Under the pieces are notes generated by a model. That model did not search any database. It had not been told where the DNA came from and saw nothing but the letters and a program-made list of their open reading frames with translations. A program made the translations under genes and the position numbers. DNA of 64,000 bases from Chlorops oryzae. Taxonomy: Eukaryota > Arthropoda > Insecta > Diptera > Chloropidae. The stretch spans positions 135,865,680 through 135,929,679 of the forward strand of contig CM035806.1 of NCBI GenBank assembly GCA_020466095.1, written 5' to 3'. Below, one piece after another: positions 24,352 through 35,030 of the stretch. Positions within the stretch are counted from its first letter, which is position 1. Each line of letters opens with the position of its first letter.

Positions 24352-24867
24352 ACAAGTAAGGTTGTTATAGTCAGGTGATCCTGACAATACAATACCCGAC
24401 ACACAAAAATTACATTGAAATATTTCTAAAAAGTCCGATTTTGAGGCAGTTTTGGGATTTTTGTGACAGACCCTAGTACTGGAGGTACCCTTAATTATGG
24501 ACCGACCAAGAAAATTTTTGGACAGGGTGTTTATGGCTACAAAGGAAGTATAATTACCAACTTTCGTTCAAGTCCCATTTGAATTTCAAGTGTAGGAGAC
24601 AATTTTCGAAAAATGCCCTTGTGCCACACCCACTTTTACAAATTTCGGAAATCACATTATTTGCCTTAAAATATGTTCAAACGTAAGCTTTTATCAAAAT
24701 ATCTTGAAAAACTACACTTTCAGAGCAGTATTTGTGATTTTCGTAACAGACCCTAGGCCCTAGCACCGTAACCGGAGGCACCCTTAAAAACGATCCGATC
24801 GGGTCCCAGACCGAACTTGTTCTTACTCATGTTGCCCTTGAATACGCATACCGAATTTCGTCCAGAT
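24352..24867 (-). repeat. DINE-1/mini-me-like repeat, 3' part
   Basis: The minus-strand 3' end (TACTTGTTTC side at 24352) and body are present down to the GAACAAGTTC block. The GTCY microsatellite and 5' hairpin are missing; another element (24870-25745) begins at the break. Confidence 0.75.
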
Positions 24868-24869
24868 AC

Positions 24870-25745
24870 ACCGAGAGGAGAAAAAAAGAGAGGTTGTAAA
24901 ATTAACTGAAAAAGCAGGTTAAAATAACCGAGTTCACCGTTAATTGTTAACTTATGCTCATTAGCGGTCAACGCAACAGTACAAACACAGTCAATCAGGA
25001 CATAACTACCTGATGGTTGCAGTAACTGTCACGCGGTTAAATCAACTGTCGCAAGGAAAATGACCTAGCCAGCGACTGGAAAAAAAAGTTACTTTTTGCT
25101 TTGAATTCTTTTATTTATATATTTTTATTAATATTAATAATTATTATACTTATTTTTTGTTTATTTATTTGTTTTATCTAAACCTTTTTTTTTCTTCTCT
25201 TCAAATTTTTCTCGCCTCGGCCGAGCCTCGAACCGCCGACTGCCAAGTTCGTTGGGCGAACGTCTTAACCATTACGTTAAGCGAACGAATTTAATTGGTT
25301 GGTCAAAATGCTCACTTGAGTTTATGGTTGCTCAAGTTTTGGGAAACGTGTTTAAGGAATTGTTTGACTCCCAAAATTGTTTACTTGAAAATGAACCATT
25401 AAAAAAAAATTTAATAAAATAAAACCTTAATCATTTTGGGGAAAATGTTTGTCTTCCAAAACAACTACACCATAAACAAAAAAAAAACTGTAATAAATAA
25501 AAAAAATAAAATCAGAAAAATTCTCGCCGCCAGCAGGGATAGAATTCCGAAGATAACATCTGTCGGGTCACACTTTAACCACTGAGCTATCGAAACCTCT
25601 GAGGACGGTTGATCGGAATGCGAAGTTATACGTCTAAGTAAACGAAAGCGAATTTGAACATGAAAAGTAATTGTTTTTCAACTGTTCATTTGACTGTCTT
25701 TTTCAATGCATTTAACGGAAAATACGGTTTATTTTACCACTCTTA
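24870..25745 (-). repeat. Repeat with two tRNA-like segments
   Basis: On the minus strand, one segment has A-box TAACGTAATGGTTAAG and B-box-like GGTTCGAGGCT (about 25218-25290). A second has TAGCTCAGTGGTTAAAGTGT with a decayed B box (about 25530-25605). Short similar ends (GTAAAATTAAC and GTAAAATAAACC in inverted sense) suggest one unit. No working tRNA is proposed. Confidence 0.4.
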
Positions 25746-25753
25746 CTTCAACT

Positions 25754-25951
25754 CATGATACAAGAAAACAAGATAGCGCCACTTGAGAGAGGAAACGTCA
25801 CAAACTCAAAATCGCGATTCGTTGTTGTTGTTTCCCATGTTAAACCGGCTTTTTACTTTTTTGAATAGCAACAACAATTTCTCGCTCAGTGACGTCACAA
25901 ACTCAATTTTCGGCTCTATTGTGTGGCGCTATCTTGTTTTCCTGTATCATG
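25754..25951. mobile_element. 198-bp MITE with long perfect TIRs
   Basis: The ends CATGATACAAGAAAACAAGA and (reversed) CATGATACAGGAAAACAAGA continue for about 30 bp. The 8-bp flank CTTCAACT occurs at 25746-25753 and 25952-25959. A sister copy lies at 61870-62101 with a 9-bp duplication. The TSD size suggests hAT or Mutator-like mobilisation. Confidence 0.85.
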
Positions 25952-26005
25952 CTTCAACTGTTCTAAGTAGTTGATTTCACTGTTGTTATTTCTCGCGCTG
26001 TACTC

Positions 26006-26206
26006 AGCTCAACTCCTTCGATAAGAGAATTGCATACAAACAGACAGACAGACAGACGGACGGACATGACTAAATCGAATCTCATGGTGACGCTGATAAT
26101 TTCCATATACATATATTTGTATGGTCTATCTCGACTGGTTCTGGGTGTAACACACAACCACACAAACGAAATATACCTACCTACGACACAGAGTGTGTCG
26201 GGTATA
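26006..26206 (-). repeat. DINE-1/mini-me-like repeat, 5' fragment
   Basis: Minus-strand 5' part with the TATACCCGACACACTCTGTG end, core and a (GTCY)n block (CCGTCCGTCTGTCTGTCTGT). It ends at the CCTTCGATAAG boundary, as does the fragment at 7311. Confidence 0.8.
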
Positions 26207-26713
26207 AATACATAGGTTAAAAAGAGTTAAGTACGATGTAAAATAATATAATATAGTAAGGCTGTCGACAGAAATGGCGGGAGGGGGATTATTTCCCTGC
26301 GATACGGGATTATTTGACATAATTTGGCAATGATTTTTATTAATAAGCATTCACATAGGAATGCTTAAAATATCGGGGTCCTATGTTCCACTTAGAGCCA
26401 GGGATTTTAGAAGCGAGCAAAGAAATATGCGAAAAAACTAAGGGTTAAGGAGCAGCGCTGCCACTCACCTTTTTTTTCGTAGCCAAATACTTAATAGCTT
26501 GTTCTCACGGCGTTGTGAAGCAATTGTTTCGGTTATCTGAAGCGAGATGCAGATTTACCCGTTCTCACGGTGCAATTTTGCTTCGTTCCAGTGATGCCAA
26601 CATAGATAATTTGCACATTCTCTTGCTAACAGTTGGCAGCACTGCTTTGTTTTCACTGTTGGTTTTCGTTTATTATCGTGAGCAAAAATTGTGGTTGTTG
26701 AGGAATGGAGATA
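26207..26713. other. No gene seen
   Basis: Unremarkable sequence. The short frame at 26515-26730 is cut by the MITE that follows and shows no recognisable domain. Confidence 0.4.
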
Positions 26714-26886
26714 CAGTAGAGTACGGATAAATGCAACATGTTTTTTGCTCGAATTCTTGTGCACTTATGCGTTCTTTGCATTAATACGTGCATGTTTTCA
26801 TGGGAAAACATAAAAAAGGCTTCAAAGCACCTTGCATTTATGAGGTTTTTGCATTTATTCGTGTTGCATTTATCCGTAGTTCACTG
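26714..26886. mobile_element. 173-bp pogo-like MITE
   Basis: The ends CAGTAGAGTACGGATAAATG and (reversed) CAGTGAACTACGGATAAATG, then CAAC, are inverted repeats flanked by TA. Inside are several TGCATTTAT-type motifs. Confidence 0.78.
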
Positions 26887-27205
26887 TAATGTGTAAGGGC
26901 GATTCCGCTACACACGATTTTCGATACTAGTTTTTTATTTACGAAAAAGTGTTTTTTTTTGTCAATAGTACAAAGAAGAAAGTCGAAATTTAATATTAAC
27001 TTTATTTATATTTGATTTAACTCTATATTTGATTTATTGGCGCTTTTGAAAATATTACTATTCAAAAATCCTGGCAAAACTTTAAAGTACCATTTTAAAC
27101 TGTCACAAAACAGTTGCCGTTGCCGACAGTTTGAGGTTACATTTTGCCGACTAAATTGAAGTGGGAATATTAATTTATCCTCGCGTTGCAAAAAAAGTTA
27201 ATATA

Positions 27206-27452
27206 TCGCACACTAATCACTAAACCGGCACAATTCAAAATTTTTTCACGAAATTTTTTCATGTTCGCCAACTTTTTACTGTAGGAAAAGGAAAACTGGG
27301 AAAATTAACATTGATATTTATTGATTCTGCAGTTGATTGAGAATAATATAAATTTAGAAAAGAACTTGATTTTACAGGCGTCGAGACTCCTAGGCTGTTT
27401 TCCCGAGAAGTGCAAAAATTTGAGTTGTGCCGATTTAGTGATTAGTGTGCGA
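27206..27452. mobile_element. 247-bp MITE, TA-flanked
   Basis: The ends TCGCACACTAATCACTAAA and TTTAGTGATTAGTGTGCGA are perfect inverted repeats, followed by CGGCACAA-like sequence on both arms. TA flanks both sides. A decayed relative lies at 10826-11024. Confidence 0.8.
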
Positions 27453-27503
27453 TATGTTGTTATTTATTAAGCATTATTGATTCCTAAAATACACTGTTGA
27501 CTT

Positions 27504-28770
27504 GTTGCACCCGCGATACAAAAGGTGTAAAAGTTTACTTTTTTCACAGAAATAATGAGCTAACATTCTGAAACTTTGTGAAAGTAAGAAGAAACAAAAA
27601 CTAAACATAAATTTATCGTTTTTAAGAGTATAATGATTGCCAGGTTAAAATAATCGATAATTTAAATTGGTTGCACCCGCGATTTTGATGTCAGATCGCG
27701 GGTGCAACTTTTTGTCATTTAACTTTCTTGTGCGGTTAACTACATATTTTGTTATTTTGATATGCCTTGACTAATAATATTATATAAGCTGAAAGCCATC
27801 GTCAACAGTGCCCTAGAATTTTATGATTTAGCTCGCAGTCACTCTAAGAACATCTTCTTTAAATATGAAATTAATAGAAATTAATGCAAAGATAGCCATG
27901 TTGTATGAACAATAGGACAAGCACTGAAAAATATACCAAGCATTCAATCAAAACATTTCTTTCAATTTGAAGAGGCTCATAGCATTTCTGTGGTCCGAAC
28001 CTCACGGTCTCATTTTAAATGCAAATTGGTTTTGAAGTCGCCAAAAAGCACCACTAATACAGAAAGCGATTGGAGTGACGACGACTTGGAGCCTCTTTCA
28101 AATCTCAAAATACGAAAAGAAATTCCGTGTCCTGATATATCTGTGCCTTCAGTTTCGGATCAGAAAAAATCTTTATTACCCCTTAAACAGAGATGGAGTG
28201 TATTCGATGTTTACAGTGATTCAGATACTGAATTTATAAATAACGAAACTCCATCAACGTCTTTTCAATCTTCAAAACAATAACGATGAGCAACTCCTGA
28301 AACTCCTACTGTCCAAATTGCTGTTTTAAAACGATATTTTTGCGATGGTTTGTATGTTCTCGTACAATTGCTCTGCCAAACCGGCAAAAAAAAAAAGACT
28401 GGTTGCACCCGCGATTAATATAAAACTGAATAACTCTTTGTTTATTTTTCTCTTGTTAACACTTTTCATTTACTGTAGTTTGTTAAATATACATCTAACA
28501 AAATATTAAGGCATAACACATAAAATGTATCACAATTAACAGATTTATGCGTTTTTTGTCTCTGATCTAGAAACGTAGGGCCAAATTTGTTGCACCCGCG
28601 ATGGAAATTTGAATCATTCTCAGGACTTAAATAGTATTATTTTGAAATACTTGTGACCTAATATGCAATGAAAATATTAAGATGTAGCCTTTTGAAGACT
28701 ATTTTATTAAAAATGTTTTTTATTTAGTTACATGAAACTAAAACATACGTGTAAATGTTGCACCCGCGAT
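27504..28770 (+). repeat. Six dispersed copies of GTTGCACCCGCGAT
   Basis: The exact 14-mer occurs at 27504, 27670, 28402, 28589 and 28757 on the plus strand and once inverted at 27695-27708, forming a hairpin with the 27670 copy. The sequence between copies is different and AT-rich, so this is not a tandem repeat. Such spacing recalls binding-site clusters inside some transposons. I do not recognise the family. Confidence 0.7.
27909..28283 (+). pseudogene. Open frame without ATG, acidic, unknown
   Basis: A frame of 124 codons is open from the stop at 27906 to the TAA at 28281-28283, but it has no ATG near its start. Its product is Ser/Asp-rich (SDWSDDDLEPLSNL and SDSDTEF are visible). It lies between copies of the GTTGCACCCGCGAT motif, so it may be a decayed or internal exon of the same element. 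No domain is recognised and no acceptor site is clearly placed. Confidence 0.3.
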
Positions 28771-29428
28771 AATGGAATCGCCCGTAAGTTAATTGTTATG
28801 CATAGTATATTTTTAAAGAATGCATCTTTTTACCCGGGTTTGTTTATTTTTCTTTCTCTGCTGTCATTTATATCCCACTATTTCCGAATATTTTCGATAA
28901 CAAGCAGGGTTGATATCAAATTTAACTTGCTTCGCTACTTGCTTCGAACTAAAGCAAGTAGAGATAGTGCTTCGGGCTGCCAAAAATTTGTATGCTTGCT
29001 TCGCCTGCGAAGCGAGAATGAAAGCCGAAGCATTTGCTTCACAACGCCTTGAGAACAAGCTATAAGTCTCAAAGTGGTCTGAAAGCTATCTAAAAATTGT
29101 TATTACAATTATCGGTTATCGATGTATGTAACAAGCATAATTACTAGTTGTATGGCTAGTTTTATTAAGTCAAAAATGTAAATCATTGACTAAAATATAT
29201 ACATAGATTTCGTTGATATATCCTAATATCCTATTCGTTGTCTCATAAAAATGTATCCATTTGAGAGGCAGCGTATCATTGTACCTATGTTTGCATTTTG
29301 AAAATATCCAACTTGATACAATTTTGTATCCAAACATTGCTGTTGAGGAACCCGATTTTTTTTTTTTTTTTTTTGTTTTTGTTAGTAATATCGGCCGCAA
29401 GCAGTGTATGACCCGTTATTGTGTTTTA
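28771..29428. other. No gene seen; TGCTTCG-rich patch
   Basis: Around 28920-29040 the words TTGCTTCG and CGAAGC recur in both orientations, an imperfect palindrome. No gene is supported. Confidence 0.4.
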
Positions 29429-29561
29429 GGGCCAAGGTATAATAGCCCGAGAGTAATGCGTGCGTGCGAGAGAAAGTGGGAGAGAGAGATACAGAGATAT
29501 AGAGGGAGAGCGAGACAGAGACTGTTTCACGCACGACTCTCGGACTATTGTACCTTGGCCC
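29429..29561. mobile_element. 133-bp PIF/Harbinger-like MITE
   Basis: The ends GGGCCAAGGTATAATAG and (reversed) GGGCCAAGGTACAATAG are flanked by TTA on both sides. Inner arms also pair (CGAGAGT, GCGTGCGTG). A GAGA-rich centre lies between them. Confidence 0.82.
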
Positions 29562-30670
29562 TTATTCTAAGAGGCCCCGAAAAAGAAACTCTTGGGACTT
29601 GTTATAATTCTCTTCAAAGCTGTGAAACGAACGTAATAAAAATTTCCCCCATTTACTTTCCTGTTATCTCCCGTGGCAATGATTTCGCTGTGATGAACAC
29701 GAGTTGATTTATGACAACTTTCATAATAATAATTCTGTTATAATTCTTCTCTCAAATACGCAATACTAAATAAACAAACAAACAAAATTGAAGAATAACA
29801 AAAAAAAAAAAAAAATAATAATAATAATAAAATTTTTGCAATCTGTATTTTGTACGCGAAAGTTATCGTTAAATATTTCGAGGAACTCCAATCGAAATGT
29901 TTTAATTTTTAAATGTTTTCTTACAATTTTGAAAAATTCCGTGGGAATTGGTCTTTCTCTGACGTCTTCGTTGAGAAAGAGTCCATTGTGTAGTTTCCTT
30001 TATGAGCTGAAATGAAAATCAAATAAAATCGAATTCGAAATTTTGAAATTGAAATTGAATCGAATCCAATCGCTGCTTTATTTCCTCGTGACGTTTTTCA
30101 AATATACCCAGCATTAATTCCGGCTACTCTACAACTACACCACAAAGGGTCACAAATGCTCTAACCTACGTTCCTTTCAATTTGCCAACGAAAGTATCAG
30201 TTTAAACTACTCTAAGAGTAAGGCAATATGTGCGACTAATTTGATTTTTCAATTGCCTAAAAACTTCGCACAAATCGAGCATATTCAAAGGGTATTTTTA
30301 TTCTGACTTCGTGTAGAACTAAATTTGAACTTGAAATTGGCAATGAGAAAACTGAATCATGGATCACTCGGATGCAGTTGGTATCCCCGAAAAAGTTGTT
30401 CAGTATTATTATTTCTTCATTTTAATTCCGAAATTTTTTTTTGAAGTCCTTAGCGGCTCGGGAGATGGCTAAAAAAATGGTCCAGATGGTCGACCAGATG
30501 GAGGTTTTTTCAAATCAATTATTACTAAAGTCCTTTTCGGCACCACTGAGATCAAAGTTTTTTTTATAGATAGGAAAATAAAATATCAAATGGTTAACGA
30601 GATATAGCCATTAGTAAATACGCAACTTAATTTTCGGCCATATTTCTCGAGATCGATTTATAGTTCGACT
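29562..30670. other. No gene seen; AAT microsatellite
   Basis: A16 followed by (AAT)n at about 29799-29833. The rest is AT-rich; no exon is supported. Confidence 0.45.
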
Positions 30671-31435
30671 GTAGCTACTAGGGAATCCAATCCCGTAATC
30701 GCGGTATAAATCTCTAAATATGTCGACGGCAGCTCTACGTGCAACTGTAAAATTATAGAGAAGGTCTTCTGTGTACACAACAAAGGTAGATTCTCTTCAC
30801 TAAACACACTTTTCTCTACGTAAAAAACTCTATAGTGGATTTCAGGCTTAACTGACAGAACATTAATTTATTTATAACAGGTAATATCTTTTAAGATATG
30901 TGTGTATGCATACAGTAGTTTCGCTATCTAAGAAACTCGTATATAAGAAAAACGCGCTTTTAAGAAAGCAATCTCAGGGCACCAAGTCCATTTATATTAA
31001 GCTCTGTACAAAAATGTTTGTATATAAGAAACTCGTATATAAGAAAAGCCCGCCTTTAAGAAACTCTTTACCAAAACCAAAAACTCTGTTTGTATGGAAA
31101 CAATTTTTATATAAGAAACTTGGTTTTTATAAAAAAATTAACACCCCTATTTTCAAATATCGGTAGTTTATAAAAGAACAAGTTTTCTTATAAACGGTTT
31201 TTTTTTTTTTATAAGAAGGAATTTTCTTATAAACGGGTTCTTATATAAGACAAGCCCGGATATAAGAATGAAATTTCTTGGCAAAATCGACTTTCTTATA
31301 TAGCGAAACTACTGTACAGCATAAAGTTGGAAAATGTAAAAACTTTGTATTAGTTTTATGAATGATTTAGATGATCTATCCCGCATGATTGAGGGATTGA
31401 AATTTTGGTGCGGGATTGGATTGCCTAGTAGCTAC
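30671..31435. mobile_element. TIR element with GTAGCTACTAGG ends
   Basis: The ends GTAGCTACTAGGGAATCCAA and (reversed) GTAGCTACTAGGCAATCCAA, then TCCCG, differ by one base over 25. It contains a nested TA-flanked element at 30913-31314. No clear duplication is visible at the outer ends. Confidence 0.7.
30913..31314. mobile_element. 402-bp pogo-like MITE with TATAAGAAA repeats
   Basis: The ends CAGTAGTTTCGCTAT and ATAGCGAAACTACTG are perfect and TA-flanked (30911-30912, 31315-31316). The interior repeats a TATAAGAAA word in both orientations, so nearly the whole unit is palindromic. The 88-codon frame on the plus strand is a product of that repetition. Confidence 0.82.
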
Positions 31436-32239
31436 ATTTATCAAATCTTATAATAATAATTTTCACTTATCCCCATCCGAGTACCGCCTGTTGGTATATT
31501 AACTATCGCATTTACTGCAGGGAACTTAGACTCTATCAATGAATTTGAATCTGAATTTTTAAATGGCCCCACACATGTTTTATGTGCCTGCATGTACATT
31601 GGGATGCGCTGTCGCGCTGTGTGTTGAAAGCATCTGCGGGGGCAGACATTGATCGTCAATTTTTTGTGCCTACATACATATATATATAAATATATGTATA
31701 TATATATATTTTTTTTTTTTGTAAAATGGAACACCATAAAACAGAACGCTCAGCTTGCTACCTTGTTCAGTTTCATCGTTGATAAATCGTTTCGATACAA
31801 GAGTTGACCACCCCACAGATCATCTCCCCGATCCACATGAAATCATTTCTACGGTCGACCTAGCATAATATCTGACTTACTGCCGCCTATTATAATGACA
31901 GTCCAGTCCATTTAGACAAACAAAAATATAATACGATTTAATTAACGGATTTGTTATTCTTATCTGAAAATGTGTTTTGCTTTCGGTGGAATGGACGTTG
32001 AAAATGCGATCTTCGATTGTTTACAAACAGAGGAAAATGTGTTTTTTGCACTCCTATAGAAGACCTCTGAATGCCAATTTTTCAGTGCCTCTAGCAATTC
32101 ATAATACACGTGCTTGTTTTATGAGATCGCAAAATCTATATAAATGTCGTCGGCTTAAAGTGTAAACCTGCTAACTAACAATTTCAAAACTTTACAGGGT
32201 AAACAAAAAACATATTTTTGTTTTTTTTTTCAAGACTTA
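31436..32239. other. No gene seen; TA microsatellite
   Basis: (TA)n-type run at about 31675-31710. Short frames only. Confidence 0.45.
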
Positions 32240-32395
32240 AAGCTTCCCGGCTGGAAATTGCCTAGAGAAATCTAGTTACTAGCTAGGGCCTAGCAAGTGA
32301 ATAACTAGCGCCTAGCTGGATTTGCCCAGCTAGATAAATCTAGCCTGGCGCTAGCTAGGGGCTAGCTAGAACCTCCCCTGTAGGGGCAATGACTA

Positions 32396-32740
32396 CACTG
32401 AAAAATTTTTGCATCGTTGTTTCTACGATAGGAAGACATCGAAAAATATAATAAGTTTTACTGTAAATCCAATAGTTTCTACTGTTTCCCACTTATATTG
32501 ATATAATAAAACTAGCAAGCTCAAATCATATCTCGCGATGGCGTAGTTGAAGTGTGCTAGACTTGTAATCGGGAAAGTCCGAGTTCGAACCCTGCCACAG
32601 GCCAAAGAAATTGGTGGAAAAATGGAGAATAAAACATGCAAGTAAATTTTAGCAAAGAAATGCAGAGAAACTAACAGTTGGACGGACTTTTCCAACAAAA
32701 AAAACCCTCGCTGGAGCAGGGATCGAACCCGCCGACAAGA
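32396..32740 (+). mobile_element. TIR-element fragment with tRNA-like SINE, copy 3
   Basis: It starts CACTGAAAAATTTTTGCATC, the same end as the element at 14663-15476. It then carries A box TGGCGTAGTTGAAG and B box GAGTTCGAACCC (32537-32594), and a second B-box-like GGGTTCGATCCC on the opposite strand near 32728. The other terminus of the host element is not found, so this is a partial copy. Confidence 0.6.
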
Positions 32741-32966
32741 AATTACTAGGCGGGCGCTAGATAGTAATTACCAGAGTGAATAAATGCTTGTTTTTGTATA
32801 CGTCATACTATTTTTGCATATTTTAGCAGTGCGAGCTATTTTCTTGCCAAAAACTATTTTTTGTGCATATTTCCCATATTTTTGGTTAATAGTACTATTT
32901 TAAAAGCCTTTTTCTACCTAATTTCCGAAAAAACTCAACACTGTTGAGTTTTTTTCTGCTATTTTT

Positions 32967-34594
32967 ATACCCAGCGTAAGCGGGGTATATTATTTTTGTG
33001 CGAATCTTGTAACAGGGAGAATTGAGCTCCGGAGATATAGACATAAGGTAAATGTACCACGTAAGGCCCACCTAACACCTTTTCGATTACAGCGTACAAA
33101 GTATTGATGATAGAAACCCGATTGTTTTTGTGTTGTTTTATTTGATAAATTTTCTATAGAAAAACAAAAAATTCTACCAAAAATCATTATCGGAAAAGCT
33201 CCTGAAATGCGATTTAAAAAAACGTCATTTTGGGCCTTACGAGGAACATGTGTACCTTAAAAGGCCCACTTACTATTTGTTTGAGATAATGAACCCAAAC
33301 TTGCATTCATTACTTTTGAAAGCCTTTTATGTTAATTTATATTATAAAAGCTAGTAAAAAAAATTAAAATATCAGACAAAATTCGTTTATTTAAAAAAAA
33401 ACTTAACGAATGTTACTAACCTGTTTTTGATTAAGAATTAAAGATTAAACGCTATTTAAGCAAAAAAAAGGTATAGTTGCCGTCTTTTGACCTCAGAGCA
33501 ACTCAATATAAGGTTTCTTAATGACCGTTGTTGAATTTTTTATGGTGGGCCTTCATAGGCCTTCCAAGAAAAAAAAATTTGCTATTGATTTTTTTACCAT
33601 AAACATACCTCTGTATCTTCACAATACAACAAACTTTGTTATTTTAAGAAAGCAACCCACAATTTCACTATAGATCATTATTTTTTAAGCATCGTCCACT
33701 ATAAAAATGGCTTTTTTACGCCTCTGTTATTTTCAATTGACTGTGGTCGCCGCAAATATAGTGCGATTGTCTTAATTTTTTATTTCTACGAAATAACTTG
33801 AGGACATGTTTCAACATGTGCAAGTACAGAAACATTTGATAGTTAGAAGTTGGTTAAAATGAAAGTGGGCCTTACGAGGAGCCGGGCCCTACGTGGTACA
33901 CTTACCTTATATATATAGAAATGATCAGGATCAAAAACTGAATCGATTTAGACATGTCCGTCTGTCCGTCTGTCCGTCCGTCCGTGGTCGGATCTCCTCC
34001 GAAACGGCTGAACCAATCAAGTCGAAATTTGGCACACAGGTATATCGGGATCTGAGTATAATCCTAAGTAAAAACGGGAGACATCCGCCCTCTGACACGC
34101 CCACAAATGAATATAATGTGTTTTCAGTAAAATGCTTGTAACTTGGGAACCACTCAACACATTCCACTGATGTTTGGTGTACTAGTAAACTACGAAAAGG
34201 GACATATCCTGGAAAAAATGGACGCCACCCTCCGTGAGCCACGCCCACAAATAAGGGCTTATCGTAACTTGTGAAGTAAAAGGCATAGAAGCTTCAAATT
34301 CGCAACATAGGTTGACCAAGGCGAATGAAAGGTGTAGGAAAAAAAGTTATATGGCCCGCCAACTGCCACGCCCACAAATGGAGATTTTTCGTATCTTCCG
34401 AATTAATAGGCGTATACGCTTCAAATTCGCAACATAGGTTCACCAAGGCGAATGAAAGGTGGAGGGAAATAATTTATTTTGCCCTCCCACTGCCACGCCC
34501 ACAAAAAGAGAAGCAAAACATAGTGCGCTCATAATGTCGGGACGCTGGGTATTTCAAAGTCGGGCTTGACCGACTTTAGCTTTCTTACTTGTTA
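32967..34594 (+). repeat. DINE-1-like repeat, second subfamily, split
   Basis: The 5' end TATACCCAGCGTAAGCGGGG differs from the other copies. The subterminal ACCCAGCGT pairs with ACGCTGGGT near the 3' end. The 3' hairpin is AGTCGGGCTTGACCGACT, then CTTTCTTACTTGTTA. The core ATATATAGAAATGATCAGGA and the GTCCGTCTGTCCGTCTGTCC block are typical. GCCACGCCCAC recurs in the body. An insert at 33046-33907 splits it. The empty hAT copy at 40277 shows the target; only a TTAT is shared at the joints. Confidence 0.8.
33046..33907. mobile_element. 862-bp TIR element, innermost of the nest
   Basis: The ends AGGTAAATGTACCACGTAAG and (reversed) AGGTAAGTGTACCACGTAGG, then GCCC, are inverted repeats flanked by TA (33044-33045, 33908-33909). 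Related GGGCCTTACGAGG words recur inside both arms. No coding frame. Confidence 0.82.
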
Positions 34595-35030
34595 TTTCTG
34601 CTTCATTGCTTTCCTTTGTCAATGGCTCTTCTAAGTGCTGTCTCCAATGCTTGCGTATACGTTCGATCGCGTATTTACGTTGGAGTGTGTTTTCAAATTT
34701 GGCCCCCTTACCATTTCAGACGTTGAACGTTCTTTTTCATTGTATAGAAACCTTTTATGAGAGAAACGCCAACATTTTTTGTTTGAAAATGTAAAATAAC
34801 ATCTAGTCATATATTTTAATAACTCCGCTGAATAAAAAATAAATTTTAACTGCATATTTTTCGGACTATTTTCCTTGTTTTTTCGAGCTTTTTATAGCGC
34901 TTATTTTCGGGTTTTTTCGGGCTTTTTTTACTCACTCTGGTAATTACTAGCCGGGCGCTAAATAGAAATTACTAGCCGGGCGCTATCTAGCCGAAGTATT
35001 AACAAACTAGGAAGGCGCTAGCTAGAATTG

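Larger units (their letters stand above)
32772..34939. mobile_element. hAT-type MITE, expanded by nested insertions
   Basis: The ends CAGAGTGAATAAA and (reversed) CAGAGTGAGTAAA are flanked by a perfect 8-bp duplication GTAATTAC (32764-32771, 34940-34947). Subtracting the DINE-like insert leaves about 540 bp, matching the uninterrupted 543-bp copy at 40277-40819. That is good support for the borders. Confidence 0.88.
32240..35030. repeat. Nested repeat cluster with GCGCTAG-rich shell
   Basis: The outer shell (about 32240-32395, 32738-32771 and 34940-35030) repeats words such as GGGCGCTAG, CTAGCTAG and ATTACTAG. Inside it sit a TIR-type unit with a tRNA-like segment (from 32396) and a hAT-type element (32772-34939), which itself holds a DINE-like repeat holding a further element. 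The shell family is not recognised and its outer ends are uncertain. Confidence 0.5.

Noticed and set aside
27504..28770. CRISPR-like array
   Set aside because: Repeats are 14 bp, spacing is uneven (25 to 707 bp), one copy is inverted, and the genome is eukaryotic.
29261..29707. 148-codon plus-strand frame
   Set aside because: It runs through a poly-T tract and the palindromic MITE at 29429-29561, and the composition is not protein-like.
30900..31166. 88-codon frame rich in YKK
   Set aside because: Produced by TATAAGAAA repeats of a palindromic MITE.
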